Assembly (NCBI GenBank): GCA_020633205.1
Contig: JACKEB010000018.1
Span: 186,001 to 250,000 of the forward strand
Origin: Polyangiaceae bacterium
GTDB taxonomy: Bacteria > Myxococcota_A > Polyangia > Polyangiales > Polyangiaceae
Length of the DNA stretch: 64,000 nucleotides
Reading direction: 5' to 3'
The position numbers and the translations under genes are program-made. The notes under the pieces are model-generated. The model saw nothing but the letters and a program-made list of their open reading frames with translations. It had not been told where the DNA came from and made no database searches. Positions 8,464-16,380 of this stretch are shown here, piece by piece (position 1 is the first letter of the stretch; each line of letters begins with the position of its first letter).

Positions 8464-9150
8464 CTAGCTCCACTGAATCGCGAACACGTAGCGGATCGCG
8501 TCGCCCTGGCGACTGGAATCCACCAAGTCGACGGTCGGCTCGCTCACCCCGTGGCTCTGCATCGTCCCACGGATGATGCCGCGGAAAGTCGCTGGATAGA
8601 GGTCGCTCGGCTCCACCTTGCAGCGCCAGCGAGCACCCCGGGCACCCTCCGCCTCGACGTCGTGTTCGTTCCAGGGGATTGAGACTCGGTACGCTTGAGC
8701 TAGGCGCTCGAGCACGGTGATCGGCTCGCTGCCGATGAAGGCACTGATCGTTCGCCCGACCATGCTCGAGCGAAACACCGGGTAGAAATCCTCAGCGATG
8801 CGCTCGAAGCCGGTCTCCAGGGGCGAGCCCGGGTACAGCACAGCCGACGCCAGAAAGTACAGCTTGTAGAAGTCGCGGTGGGGCATGAGCGAGAAGGGGA
8901 CGAAGCGCGTGCGCACTCCTCCACGCTTCACCAGCTCTTTGGCCACCTCGTAGGTGCGGGAACGCGCGATGGTATCCACCAGCCCCTGGAAGAACATGCC
9001 GCGCACCTGACACGCGACCGGGAACTCTGAAAGCACCCGGCGAATGCGCTCGCGGTCGCGGGACGTCACCTCGACCTGGGCCGCGAAAGCCTCAGCTTCT
9101 GCAGGGTCGATGACGCGTTCACCCCAATCGAAGTCGCTTGCAGGGATCAC
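8464..9150 (-). CDS. DUF2378 (TIGR02265) family protein
   Basis: A 228-residue protein matching the myxobacterial DUF2378 family. Recognisable parts are CQVRGMFFQGLVDTI near residue 47, FYKLYFLASAVLYPG in the middle, and a late AYRVSIPWNEHDV and RGIIRGTMQ. It has no signal peptide or membrane segment, so it is probably cytosolic. The family's function is not known; members often sit beside signalling or motility genes in myxobacteria. Its start region is about 200 bases from the end of the next reverse-strand gene. Its 3' end was copied into the scar at 5189-5313, so it marks the right-hand boundary of the duplicated lipoprotein module. Confidence 0.85.
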   Translation of the reverse strand: MIPASDFDWGERVIDPAEAEAFAAQVEVTSRDRERIRRVLSEFPVACQVRGMFFQGLVDTIARSRTYEVAKELVKRGGVRTRFVPFSLMPHRDFYKLYFLASAVLYPGSPLETGFERIAEDFYPVFRSSMVGRTISAFIGSEPITVLERLAQAYRVSIPWNEHDVEAEGARGARWRCKVEPSDLYPATFRGIIRGTMQSHGVSEPTVDLVDSSRQGDAIRYVFAIQWS

Positions 9151-9286
9151 TCCGTGCGGATCCTACCCGCCGAGCCCGAGGAAAGAAAGTCCGTGGAAAC
9201 ACTTCCTCAGGGGCGAGAACGCCTCAAGTGGGCACAAGCCTACAAAGACTGCGTAAGACCCCGATTGTGCGCCCGGACATAGCCTT

Positions 9287-9312
9287 GGGCCTTGGGGCTT
9301 GGGGGCTTGGGG
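9287..9312 (+). other. Potential G-quadruplex
   Basis: Four G-runs (3, 4, 5 and 4 bases) are separated by loops of 4, 3 and 3 bases (CCTT, CTT, CTT). They lie in the gap between the DUF2378 gene start and the end of the permease gene. Both neighbours read leftward, so the G-rich strand would be the non-template strand only for rightward transcription. Confidence 0.55.
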
Positions 9313-9343
9313 CTCCGCGACTAGATAACCGCGCGGAAATCGA

Positions 9344-9973
9344 TCAGGCGGGCCAGCCGCTGACGATCCACCCCATGCCGACGACGCACGCTACCGCGGC
9401 CGCACCAAACATCAAGATCGGCCTGAGCTTCCAGCCCCCGCGATTGGCGAGTTCACCAGCTAGGCTACCGATGACCATCATGGCGAGAGTTGCCCCGAGG
9501 AAGTACGCCGCGAGGTAAGTCGCGGCACCCATCGTTGAAAGCCCCGTGGCAGGCAGGATGCCGATCAAATGACTCGCGCCCGCAGAGCCGTGGAGCGCCC
9601 CAACTCCGAAGGTGGCGCCGCGTTTGCGATGCTGATGGCCGTGCTCGAACTCGCCACGACTCCGCCACGCTTGGTAGCCCTTCCAACCTGCCCACGCGCC
9701 CAGAGACAACAGCAGGAAACCAACACCGAACTCCGACCAACCGCTGATCAGGTGAATCGAGAGGGTGTCTCGAGCGAGCAGCGCGATCGCTCCGATCACG
9801 ATCACCCCCGCGCCGTGGCCCATACCCCAGTCGAGCCCAGCGAGCAGACCCGAACGGCGGTTCCCCAGCGCTAGCGGTGCGACCGCCGCTAGGTGATCCG
9901 GGCCAGAAAGCGCGTGAATCGCACCACCAGCGAGTCCTGCGACGAGGCTCAGCATGAGCGACCTTCGTAGCAC
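9344..9973 (-). CDS. NicO/UreH-like metal permease
   Basis: A polytopic inner-membrane protein of 209 residues with about six membrane segments. The first segment carries HALSGPDHLAAV, resembling the His-Asp-His metal motif of nickel/cobalt transporters. A later block (GALHGSAGASHLIGILPA) repeats the His-containing pattern. The cytosolic loop in between holds EFEHGHQHRKRG, a short His-rich stretch common in such permeases. The family moves Ni2+, Co2+ or related ions. Its position beside a His-rich TonB-dependent receptor cluster fits a metal role. The start is taken as the ATG at 9973; the ATG at 9955 is also possible. The exact metal and direction (uptake or export) cannot be read here. Confidence 0.75.
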   Translation of the reverse strand: MLRRSLMLSLVAGLAGGAIHALSGPDHLAAVAPLALGNRRSGLLAGLDWGMGHGAGVIVIGAIALLARDTLSIHLISGWSEFGVGFLLLSLGAWAGWKGYQAWRSRGEFEHGHQHRKRGATFGVGALHGSAGASHLIGILPATGLSTMGAATYLAAYFLGATLAMMVIGSLAGELANRGGWKLRPILMFGAAAVACVVGMGWIVSGWPA

Positions 9974-10070
9974 GTTGTGATGTCACCGTGCCACTTGAAG
10001 TTTTCTGGCACAGACTGTTCCAGCGCCGCGCCATTGCCACCCTCTAGCCGCAAACCAACACTCTCGGGCC

Positions 10071-11123
10071 ATGGCAACGTCGCCCAAGTTCAACAGCCCA
10101 ATCCTCGACAGCGCGCCCCTTGGCTTTCAGTGGCCGACGGTCGATCCGTTTCTGTTCTGTGTCCATCACGACGACGCGTACCCCAAGGGCAACGCCGACC
10201 TCGGTCCCGACGCGAGCCTCGCCGGTCGTAACATCGGGATGGACTTCGAACCCAAGGACGGCTGGCGCATGTATCACGGCGACGTCGTCCCGGGCTTTCC
10301 TCAGCATCCCCATCGTGGCTTCGAGACAGTGACGCTGATGCGGCGCGGTTACATCGATCACTCAGACTCGCTCGGCGCGACGGCACGCTTCGGACACGGC
10401 GACGTGCAGTGGATGACCGCGGGCAAGGGCATCGTGCACTGCGAGATGTTCCCCCTCGTCAAGCAAGATGAAGCCAACCCGGCAGAGCTGTTCCAAATCT
10501 GGCTGAACCTGCCCGCGGCCGACAAGATGGTCGACCCCTACTTCACCATGCTGTGGGCAGAAAAGATCCCCACGGTAACGTTCAAGGACGAAGCCGGAAG
10601 GGAGACCCGCGTCACCGTGATCGCGGGCAAGCTTGGGGAGGCAGCGCCCCCTGCGCCGCCACCGAATAGCTGGGCGAGCCGCCCGGATAGCGACTTGAAC
10701 ATCTGGACCATCACCCTCGCGCCAGGTGCTCGCTGGACCCTGCCGCCAGCGCTCGAGACCAGCCACCGCCTGCTCTATCTGTTCCGTGGGGATTCCGTTG
10801 AGGTGGCGGGTCAAGAGGTCAAGCCGAAGCGCGTGTTGGCGGTAGAGCCCGACGCGGCCCTGGAGCTCGTCAACGGAAGCGAAGAGACCGAGATCTTGAT
10901 GCTGCAGGGGCGCCCGATCGGGGAGCCGGTGGCCAACCAAGGTCCCTTCGTGATGAATACGCAAGCGGAGCTCCGCCAAGCGTTCGCTGACTACCGGAGC
11001 ACCGGCTTCGGTGGCTGGCCGTGGAAGTCTTCTGGCCCCGTGCATTCCCGGGAGCAAGGCCGCTTCGCCAAGCACCCCGATGGGCGCCACGAAGAGCCAG
11101 GCAAGGCCTCTGCGGCGGAATAG
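10071..11123 (+). CDS. Pirin family protein (long form)
   Basis: A 350-residue bicupin of the pirin family. Diagnostic parts are FPQHPHRGFETVT (metal-binding His pair and Glu of the N-terminal cupin) and GDVQWMTAGKGIVHCEM, which carries further ligand positions (His and Glu). The protein is longer than typical pirins (about 230-290) because of an N-terminal addition of some 55 residues and a C-terminal tail after FVMNTQAELRQAFADY. Pirins are cytosolic iron proteins; some have quercetinase activity or act as redox-sensitive cofactors. It stands alone on the plus strand between two reverse genes, and the gene to the right is convergent. A second, shorter pirin lies at 60328-61059. Confidence 0.9.
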   Translation: MATSPKFNSPILDSAPLGFQWPTVDPFLFCVHHDDAYPKGNADLGPDASLAGRNIGMDFEPKDGWRMYHGDVVPGFPQHPHRGFETVTLMRRGYIDHSDSLGATARFGHGDVQWMTAGKGIVHCEMFPLVKQDEANPAELFQIWLNLPAADKMVDPYFTMLWAEKIPTVTFKDEAGRETRVTVIAGKLGEAAPPAPPPNSWASRPDSDLNIWTITLAPGARWTLPPALETSHRLLYLFRGDSVEVAGQEVKPKRVLAVEPDAALELVNGSEETEILMLQGRPIGEPVANQGPFVMNTQAELRQAFADYRSTGFGGWPWKSSGPVHSREQGRFAKHPDGRHEEPGKASAAE

Positions 11124-11144
11124 CTCCAGACCCAGAGGCGCTCT

Positions 11145-12032
11145 TCACTCCGAGTGGGAGACGCAGTGTCCTTCCCCGCGGAAGTGACCCAGGGTGGTGG
11201 TGAGCGCCTCGACGAAGTCGTCCAGGGTATTGACACCGCTTGCGCTGCCCGTGCCATAGCTGCCTTCTGTGAGGTCGAATAGCTGGACCGCGGCGAGCTC
11301 TTCGCGGGTCACGTCGCCGTCGGCGTTGGCGTCGGCCGCGGCCATGGCGTTGAAGCGCAACACTGCGTTCTCAGCCGTGAGGTCGTCGTAGAATAGGTGG
11401 TCGCCGTGAATCGTCAGCTGCACCTGTTCGATGCCGCCGTTGGCAACCAGGATCCCCTCACGCACCTCGTTGCCCGCGTCGTCGACCTGAACGCAGCTCT
11501 TGTAGTGGGTGGTGTTCGTGAAGCCCCATTTGAAGGTCTTGGTGTCCGTGCCGTTGCTCGCGCTGCCTTCGACGTAGACCCCGTAGCCATTGCTGGTCAT
11601 GAACGTCACGTCCGCGTCGGTCACGCTGTTGCTCTTGATGGGCGCGCTCACGGGGCCAACCGTGTAGCTCACGCTGTCGTAGCCGCCTGAGCGGATCTTG
11701 GCGGTCTGCCAGAGCTCCTGGGGCCCTGGTTGCTTGAGATCGAAGAGCGTGACTGCACCTTCGGTGGCGCCACCGGACTCGTTCGAGTCTGCGAGGGTCA
11801 CGTTTCCGACCTGGATCAGAAACTTGGAGTAGGTGATGGTCCAACCGTCTTCGAACTCCGAGGTGGGGATCTCCTGCTCGATGTAGTCCTCGCCGTAGAC
11901 ATTGAAGCTCGCTTGACCCTCACCCCCGCTGTCCGCGTCATCGGAGGAACTGCAGCCTGGGGCGACGCCGAGGGTGAGGCAACAGGCGAGACCCAGGGCA
12001 AGCGGCGTGCGGGGAAATAGATGATTGGACAT
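11145..12032 (-). CDS. Secreted lipoprotein with EF-hand-like loop, metal locus
   Basis: Predicted lipoprotein of 295 residues starting at the ATG at 12032, followed by a signal peptide ending in APGCSSS. The body is beta-rich (FNVYGEDYIEQE, WTITYSKFLIQVGNV) and I do not recognise a named family. In layout it recalls the periplasmic metal-binding proteins that accompany TonB receptors. Near residue 225 is DANADGDVTREEL, an EF-hand-type calcium loop. A conserved-looking segment GGYDSVSYTVGPVS lies in the centre. It is the downstream gene of a leftward series (receptor, lipoprotein, this gene), though the 58-base gap to the stop of the next one upstream plus a palindrome suggests its own control. 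Confidence 0.6.
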   Translation of the reverse strand: MSNHLFPRTPLALGLACCLTLGVAPGCSSSDDADSGGEGQASFNVYGEDYIEQEIPTSEFEDGWTITYSKFLIQVGNVTLADSNESGGATEGAVTLFDLKQPGPQELWQTAKIRSGGYDSVSYTVGPVSAPIKSNSVTDADVTFMTSNGYGVYVEGSASNGTDTKTFKWGFTNTTHYKSCVQVDDAGNEVREGILVANGGIEQVQLTIHGDHLFYDDLTAENAVLRFNAMAAADANADGDVTREELAAVQLFDLTEGSYGTGSASGVNTLDDFVEALTTTLGHFRGEGHCVSHSE

Positions 12033-12046
12033 GCTTATTCTTCTAA

Positions 12047-12062
12047 ATTTCCTGGTGGAAAT
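12047..12062. promoter_or_regulatory. Perfect palindrome in leader of the lipoprotein gene
   Basis: ATTTCC-N4-GGAAAT lies 15-30 bases before the ATG at 12032, in an unusually AT-rich stretch. It could be an operator for a metal or stress regulator, or a small RNA stem just ahead of the ribosome binding site (AGAAG). No known box is matched confidently. Confidence 0.35.
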
Positions 12063-12136
12063 AATGTGATGGGTAAAGGTTCGCATAGACGCCCATGAGG
12101 AGCGCTACTGAACCGATGTGTGGTGAGCTCCTCCGA

Positions 12137-13078
12137 CTAGTCGGGGATGAAGCTGAAGCTGTAGGCGACCGCTTGGCGTAGGCCGCGGGCGAAGGCGTTG
12201 TGCAGCGGCGCGAGGGTCGCGTCGTCTGCGGTGATTTCTACGATGCTCGCGTCGCTCGGCGGTGTGACGCGCGAAAGGTCGAGCTGATCCACCCAGTGAC
12301 TCGGATCGATGGTGAGTACGATCGTGCCGTCTCCAGAGATCACTGCCTCGCCTGAGCCGGCGCCGTCATCGAAGGGGCAGCCTTCGATCGTGGGCACTCC
12401 GTTGGTGTCCAGGACGTCGGCCTTGCTCGCCAGCAACTCGATGTCGAAGCTGACGTCGCTCTGGGTCACGGTTGCGACCACATGAGCCACCGAGCCGTTC
12501 AGTGCGCTCGCAGCGGGGCCCGTCGGTGGAGCATTGAAGGTGAACCAGCCGGAGCGGTAGTGGCCCGTCACGCCCTCGCCGTCGGCGAGGCTGACAGGCG
12601 CAACCAGCAAGTCCGCGCTGGTTGGGGTAAGCATCTCTCCCAGCTCGTTGCCCGCGACGTAGTGCCCAGGATGCGCCTTTGCCGTAGGGATCTGAAACCA
12701 ACCTCTGAGCAGATCCGACTGATTTTGGGGGGGAGGGGGCACCGCTCTTCGCCCAGAAGTCGATCGAGCGTAGCGCTCCAGGCCGCGCGCTGGCAGGACC
12801 CCTATCGCCGCTCCCTCGAAGTACCGCAACTCCCCGATGCTGAGCTCCACCTGTTTGAGCTGGATCTGCCAGTCGAAGCCGTTGCTGAACGGAGCTTGGG
12901 CAATCTCTGCCAGGTCTACGCGGGTATGCAACGTGACGCGCTTGCCCGTCGTGGACTCAGCCGTGTCGTCGCCGCAGCCGCTCTGGAGGCTGGCGACACC
13001 GAGCCACAGGCCGTACAGAGCCACTCCAAGCGAGAGGTGCTTCGTGAGTGCGAATAGATTGCCTTGTGGAATTTGCAT
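12137..13078 (-). CDS. Lipoprotein of unknown family, metal locus
   Basis: A 313-residue predicted lipoprotein (hydrophobic segment GVALYGLWLGVASL, then QSGCGDD). Beta-rich segments follow: WQIQLKQVELSIGELRYFEG, then a long loop with four prolines and HPGHYVAGNELGEML, where two His could bind metal. The second half includes DVSFDIELLASKADV and a lone CPFDDG. It lies 21 bases from the receptor gene, the expected upstream partner in the same operon. I cannot name the family. A periplasmic or outer-membrane metal chaperone passing ions from the receptor is an inference from context only. A C7 tract element at 12723-12753 falls in its Pro-rich loop. Confidence 0.6.
   Translation of the reverse strand: MQIPQGNLFALTKHLSLGVALYGLWLGVASLQSGCGDDTAESTTGKRVTLHTRVDLAEIAQAPFSNGFDWQIQLKQVELSIGELRYFEGAAIGVLPARGLERYARSTSGRRAVPPPPQNQSDLLRGWFQIPTAKAHPGHYVAGNELGEMLTPTSADLLVAPVSLADGEGVTGHYRSGWFTFNAPPTGPAASALNGSVAHVVATVTQSDVSFDIELLASKADVLDTNGVPTIEGCPFDDGAGSGEAVISGDGTIVLTIDPSHWVDQLDLSRVTPPSDASIVEITADDATLAPLHNAFARGLRQAVAYSFSFIPD
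12723..12753 (+). repeat. G/C-tract element copy a (inside lipoprotein gene)
   Basis: TTTTGGGGGGGAGGGGGCACC then GCTCTTCGCC. It lies in coding sequence, where it gives a PPPPQNQ stretch on the minus strand. It shares the GGCACCGC flank with the copy at 34786. Confidence 0.6.
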
Positions 13079-13099
13079 GGGCTAGCTCCCGGCGCTTGA

Positions 13100-15580
13100 T
13101 CAGATGAAGAGGGTCAGCGTCGCCATCAGGGTGCGCGGCGCTCCCGCAGAGATGTGGCGCACTGGTAAGAGCGAAGGGGAGGCGCCCTGATTGAAGTTTG
13201 ACGGGTACACGAACTCGCCGTCGTTCCAATCCGTGTCGAGCAGGTTGAAGCTCTCGAGGCTGAGCTCCACTTCCTTCAAGCGCGCAGCGACCCGCGCATC
13301 CATCAGGAACACATTGGTGCCGAGCTCTCCGTAGGGAATTGGCCGCCGGTAGAGGTACGTCATGCCCACCCCGAAGCTGCCGACCAGGCTCCGCCCCCAC
13401 AGCTTGCCCAGCGTCGGCTTGACCGCCAGATCGTCGCGTACGACGACTTGGGGTACGAAGGGCACGAGGGCACCTTCCAAGTAGTCACCGCCGGACTCTG
13501 TGAACGTCGCGCGCGTGTACGTTGCACCGAAAGATGAGGTGAACCATGGAGTCGGTTCCGCGGTGAAGTCGATCACGGCGCCGTTCCTTTGCGTCGCGGG
13601 GACCGGCTCGTTGCGCGCCACCGACTCGAGGAACACCACGTCATCGCTCAAGTCCGTGTGAAACGCCGCAATCGACGCGCGGATGCGCTTGGCGTCGACA
13701 TAGCGCACGCCGAGCTCGTAGGAGCTGACCTCGGTGAACGGTGTTCGCTCACCGGCGCCGAGGCTACGCGCTTGAGGGGAGCGAAACCCTTCGCCGTAGC
13801 TCAAGAGCGCGTGCAGTCCAGGCAACACGGCGACGTCGATGGTGCCCTTCTTGCCAAAGTGCGTGCCCTGAGCCGAGCGCGTCTGGTCGTTTCTGAGGTG
13901 GTCGGTGATACCGAACGACAAGGCGTCCCAGCGCCCGCCGCCGCGCACCACGACGCGCGAGATCGGACGCACGGACAGGTCTACGTAGCCCGAAACGCTC
14001 TGGGTGTGGACTTCGGAGTCGATGATCGACGCGGTCACTTCACGGGTCACCTGACTCAGCAAGCGATCTGATTGCTCGATGCTGTCATCGCGTCCGGCGA
14101 TGCCGACGGTGATGCTGTCGTGCTCGTTCAGGAGCTTGATCTGTCGCCGGAGAGAGGCGCGAAAGCCCAGCGTGCGCGCGTCGTTGAGCTGCTGCGTCGA
14201 GTCTCCGTTGACTGGATCCTCAAGGAAACCGGTGAAGTTGTGGTCGAGCTCGAGGCTGCGCGAGATGGCGTAGGGGCCGAAGTGGAAGTGCCAGTTGTCT
14301 ACCGCACCGCGCAGATCAGCCACGACTTGCGTTCGGCCGCTGCGGCCACCCTGCGCCGTATCGTAGCTGTCGAAGCGGTCCTTACGGCCGCTCTCCACAT
14401 CGTCCACCCGCAGCACGCCCGCGGAGCCAAAGCGTGAGGCGTAGGTGCTCGCCAGCAAACGCAGCTCGATGTCGTCGTGCAGTGGATGCACGATTTGAGC
14501 AATGGCCGAGGCGCGTTGCGCCGCACGCCCCACGCCGAAGCCATCACTCTCGTAGGTCTCGAAGGCGCCGAACGTCTCCGTGGGCGCGTCCTTCGGGTGA
14601 TAGGCGAGGAAGGCGCGCCGCGCGCCGTAGCTCCCCAGCGTGCCGCTCAAGGTGAAGCCCGGCTCGTCGTAGCCCAGCTCGAAGTCCATGCTGCCGGCAA
14701 CCGCGAAGTCGCCTTGCTCTGGCGAGTAGGGACCGGGTAGCGCCGTCACCCGCGTCACGACCTCGGGCATCACGAAGTGCAAGTCGGCGTAGCCCTGGCC
14801 GTGGACGTTGCTGACTTCATTCACCGGCGCGCCGCCGACCCAGAACTCGATGTCTTGGCCGTGCACTGCGTCGAAGCCGCGGAAGAAGATCTGATGAGCT
14901 TTGCCTTCGCCGCTGTGCTGAGTGACGAAGGTGCCGGGCACCGTCAGCAATAGGTCGCTCGCGGTGCGGTGCGGCGCCGCGCGCAGCACCCGCCGATCCC
15001 GCTCTACGGCGCTTGCGGTGCGCGGTGGCGTTGCGGCGCGGACGTAGACTCCCGCCTCGCTCTCGGGCGCCGTTTCCGCCTCGCCCTCGGCTGCTTGCGG
15101 GTGGTCATGGGCATGCCCGTGCTCATGCTCGTGGGGGTGCGCGTGCGCTGGCGCCTCCGCGCCGTGGGAGTGGGCTTTCGCGGGTGCCTTCGCGGCAGGT
15201 CGTACTGGAAGAAATCGAATTACCGCACGGATTTTCGCGGGTAGCGGCCCCTCGGGACCCATCGCTGGCTTGAAGCGCCAACGCTTGGCCGCTTCGATGG
15301 CGTGAGCTTCGAACTCGCTCGCCTCCACTTCGCTACCTGAAGGCAGCTCGGTGGCGCTCGCGAGCTTGGCATCGCTGACGCGCCCCTCTTGGTCCACGGT
15401 GAGAAACAGCGTCACCCGAACCTCACGGCCCTGATCGGAGCCTTCGGGCCAGCTGGGCTTCGGCTGACTTATCGCCGTGGGGGGCGTGACCTCGGCGTGG
15501 TCCCCATGCGCCGCCGCCGCCGCGGGTAGCCCGCCGGCAAGCAGCAAAACGCCCAGAAAGGGCCACTTTCGCCAGGTCAT
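13100..15580 (-). CDS. TonB-dependent receptor with N-terminal TonB-like domain and His-rich hinge
   Basis: An 826-residue outer-membrane receptor. Residues 1-24 are a signal peptide. Residues about 36-126 form a TonB C-terminal-type domain (VRVTLFLTVDQEGRVSDAKL, then FEAHAIEAAKRWRFKPA). Residues 137-160 are a His-rich hinge with some ten His. The plug starts near residue 179 (ASDLLLTVPGTFVTQHSG, IFFRGFDAVHGQDIEFWVGG). The 22-strand barrel follows and ends in hydrophobic LTLFI, as usual for barrel insertion. The TonB-like domain at the N-terminus of a receptor is unusual. The His-rich hinge suggests divalent metal (Zn, Ni, Co or Cu) uptake. Genes downstream (two lipoproteins) are probably co-transcribed. 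Confidence 0.85.
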   Translation of the reverse strand: MTWRKWPFLGVLLLAGGLPAAAAAHGDHAEVTPPTAISQPKPSWPEGSDQGREVRVTLFLTVDQEGRVSDAKLASATELPSGSEVEASEFEAHAIEAAKRWRFKPAMGPEGPLPAKIRAVIRFLPVRPAAKAPAKAHSHGAEAPAHAHPHEHEHGHAHDHPQAAEGEAETAPESEAGVYVRAATPPRTASAVERDRRVLRAAPHRTASDLLLTVPGTFVTQHSGEGKAHQIFFRGFDAVHGQDIEFWVGGAPVNEVSNVHGQGYADLHFVMPEVVTRVTALPGPYSPEQGDFAVAGSMDFELGYDEPGFTLSGTLGSYGARRAFLAYHPKDAPTETFGAFETYESDGFGVGRAAQRASAIAQIVHPLHDDIELRLLASTYASRFGSAGVLRVDDVESGRKDRFDSYDTAQGGRSGRTQVVADLRGAVDNWHFHFGPYAISRSLELDHNFTGFLEDPVNGDSTQQLNDARTLGFRASLRRQIKLLNEHDSITVGIAGRDDSIEQSDRLLSQVTREVTASIIDSEVHTQSVSGYVDLSVRPISRVVVRGGGRWDALSFGITDHLRNDQTRSAQGTHFGKKGTIDVAVLPGLHALLSYGEGFRSPQARSLGAGERTPFTEVSSYELGVRYVDAKRIRASIAAFHTDLSDDVVFLESVARNEPVPATQRNGAVIDFTAEPTPWFTSSFGATYTRATFTESGGDYLEGALVPFVPQVVVRDDLAVKPTLGKLWGRSLVGSFGVGMTYLYRRPIPYGELGTNVFLMDARVAARLKEVELSLESFNLLDTDWNDGEFVYPSNFNQGASPSLLPVRHISAGAPRTLMATLTLFI

Positions 15581-15658
15581 CCTCGGGGTGTAACACGGAC
15601 TTCAGGAAACGTGCTACCCATTTGGAGTCAGCAACAGGGTTATTCCAACGAGCGTTGC

Positions 15659-16294
15659 TCAGGGCTTTTGGGGGGAGGAGCGCCTCAGCCATCCGACGAG
15701 GCCGCCTAGCGCGAGCACCCCGAGCCACACCAAACTCGCCCAGGCCCAGCGCGGATCCGTGGTGGCGATCGGCAGCTTGCCCAGGGCGCGCGGCAGGTAC
15801 GTGAGCACGAACACCAACCACAAGTAGCAGAAGTAGACGAAGCTCAAGCGCAAGCGGTTCTTCGCGGAAATGAACCCGTACACGAACGGGAAGCTCACGA
15901 GCAACCCGTAGCCTAAAATGCCACCCAGTAGGCGCGTGCCCGCTGGCCACAACCCTAGCGGCGTGAGGTAGCTCACGATGAAGCCGAGGTGCACCACGTG
16001 CGCCGCTGCGAAGGCTGCGAAACCGTAGAGGGCCGGTACGCGCTTGGTGACACACCAGCTGAACCACAGGGCGCTGAAGAGCGTCAGCGACCAGCGCCCG
16101 GTGTTGCGAGTCGCCGCCGCGAAGCCTTCGCGATCAGTCTCCACGACGAGCAGCGAAAGCCCGCCAATCAGCCCAGCGATCAGAGCTGCCCCGAGGGCCA
16201 TGCCCAGGGTCTGGCGCTGTTTCGGCCGCGCTTCGCCGACTTCCCCCGCCATGCGCAAGACCCCGAGCATCGGGGCAAGTCGGTGTGGCTGCAA
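15659..16294 (-). CDS. Multi-span membrane protein, possibly ferric-reductase-like
   Basis: A 211-residue protein with about six membrane segments. The stretch NTGRWSLTLFSALWFSWC, followed by FAAFAAAHVVHLGFIVSYL, recalls the transmembrane haem-binding core of MsrQ/ferric-reductase-type proteins, with His residues in a helix. The match is by impression only. It ends 78 bases upstream of the receptor gene on the same strand, so it could be the first gene of the metal operon and supply reducing power for the metal. An alternative start is the ATG at 16252. A G/C-tract element covers its last codons (SSPQKP). Confidence 0.5.
   Translation of the reverse strand: MQPHRLAPMLGVLRMAGEVGEARPKQRQTLGMALGAALIAGLIGGLSLLVVETDREGFAAATRNTGRWSLTLFSALWFSWCVTKRVPALYGFAAFAAAHVVHLGFIVSYLTPLGLWPAGTRLLGGILGYGLLVSFPFVYGFISAKNRLRLSFVYFCYLWLVFVLTYLPRALGKLPIATTDPRWAWASLVWLGVLALGGLVGWLRRSSPQKP
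15665..15690 (+). repeat. G/C-tract element copy b (at a stop codon)
   Basis: CTTTTGGGGGGAGGAGCGCC then TCAGCC. It starts four bases beyond the stop triplet of the membrane protein gene, inside its final codons. Confidence 0.65.
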
Positions 16295-16338
16295 GGCATG
16301 CAGCCACGTTCAGTGCAAATCGTGAGTAGAGTAGCGGT

Positions 16339-16365
16339 GCGGTGCCGTCTCCCCCCCAAAAAAGC
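16339..16365 (-). repeat. G/C-tract element copy c (divergent intergenic)
   Basis: On the plus strand it reads GCGGTGCCGTCTCCCCCCC followed by A6. It lies between the divergent starts of the membrane protein (16294) and exonuclease III (16381). Together with copy b it forms an outward-facing pair around the membrane protein gene. Confidence 0.65.
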
Positions 16366-16380
16366 AGAACTCGAGGGCAG

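Noticed and set aside
9970..10070. Possible sigma54 promoter (TGGCAC at about 10009)
   Set aside because: The -12 element TTGC is not at the right spacing.
15581..15658. Search for a cobalamin or other riboswitch ahead of the TonB-dependent receptor
   Set aside because: The gap is only 78 bases and has no B12-box-like core. A 6-base inverted repeat (AGCAAC at 15630, GTTGCT at 15654) is too weak to call.
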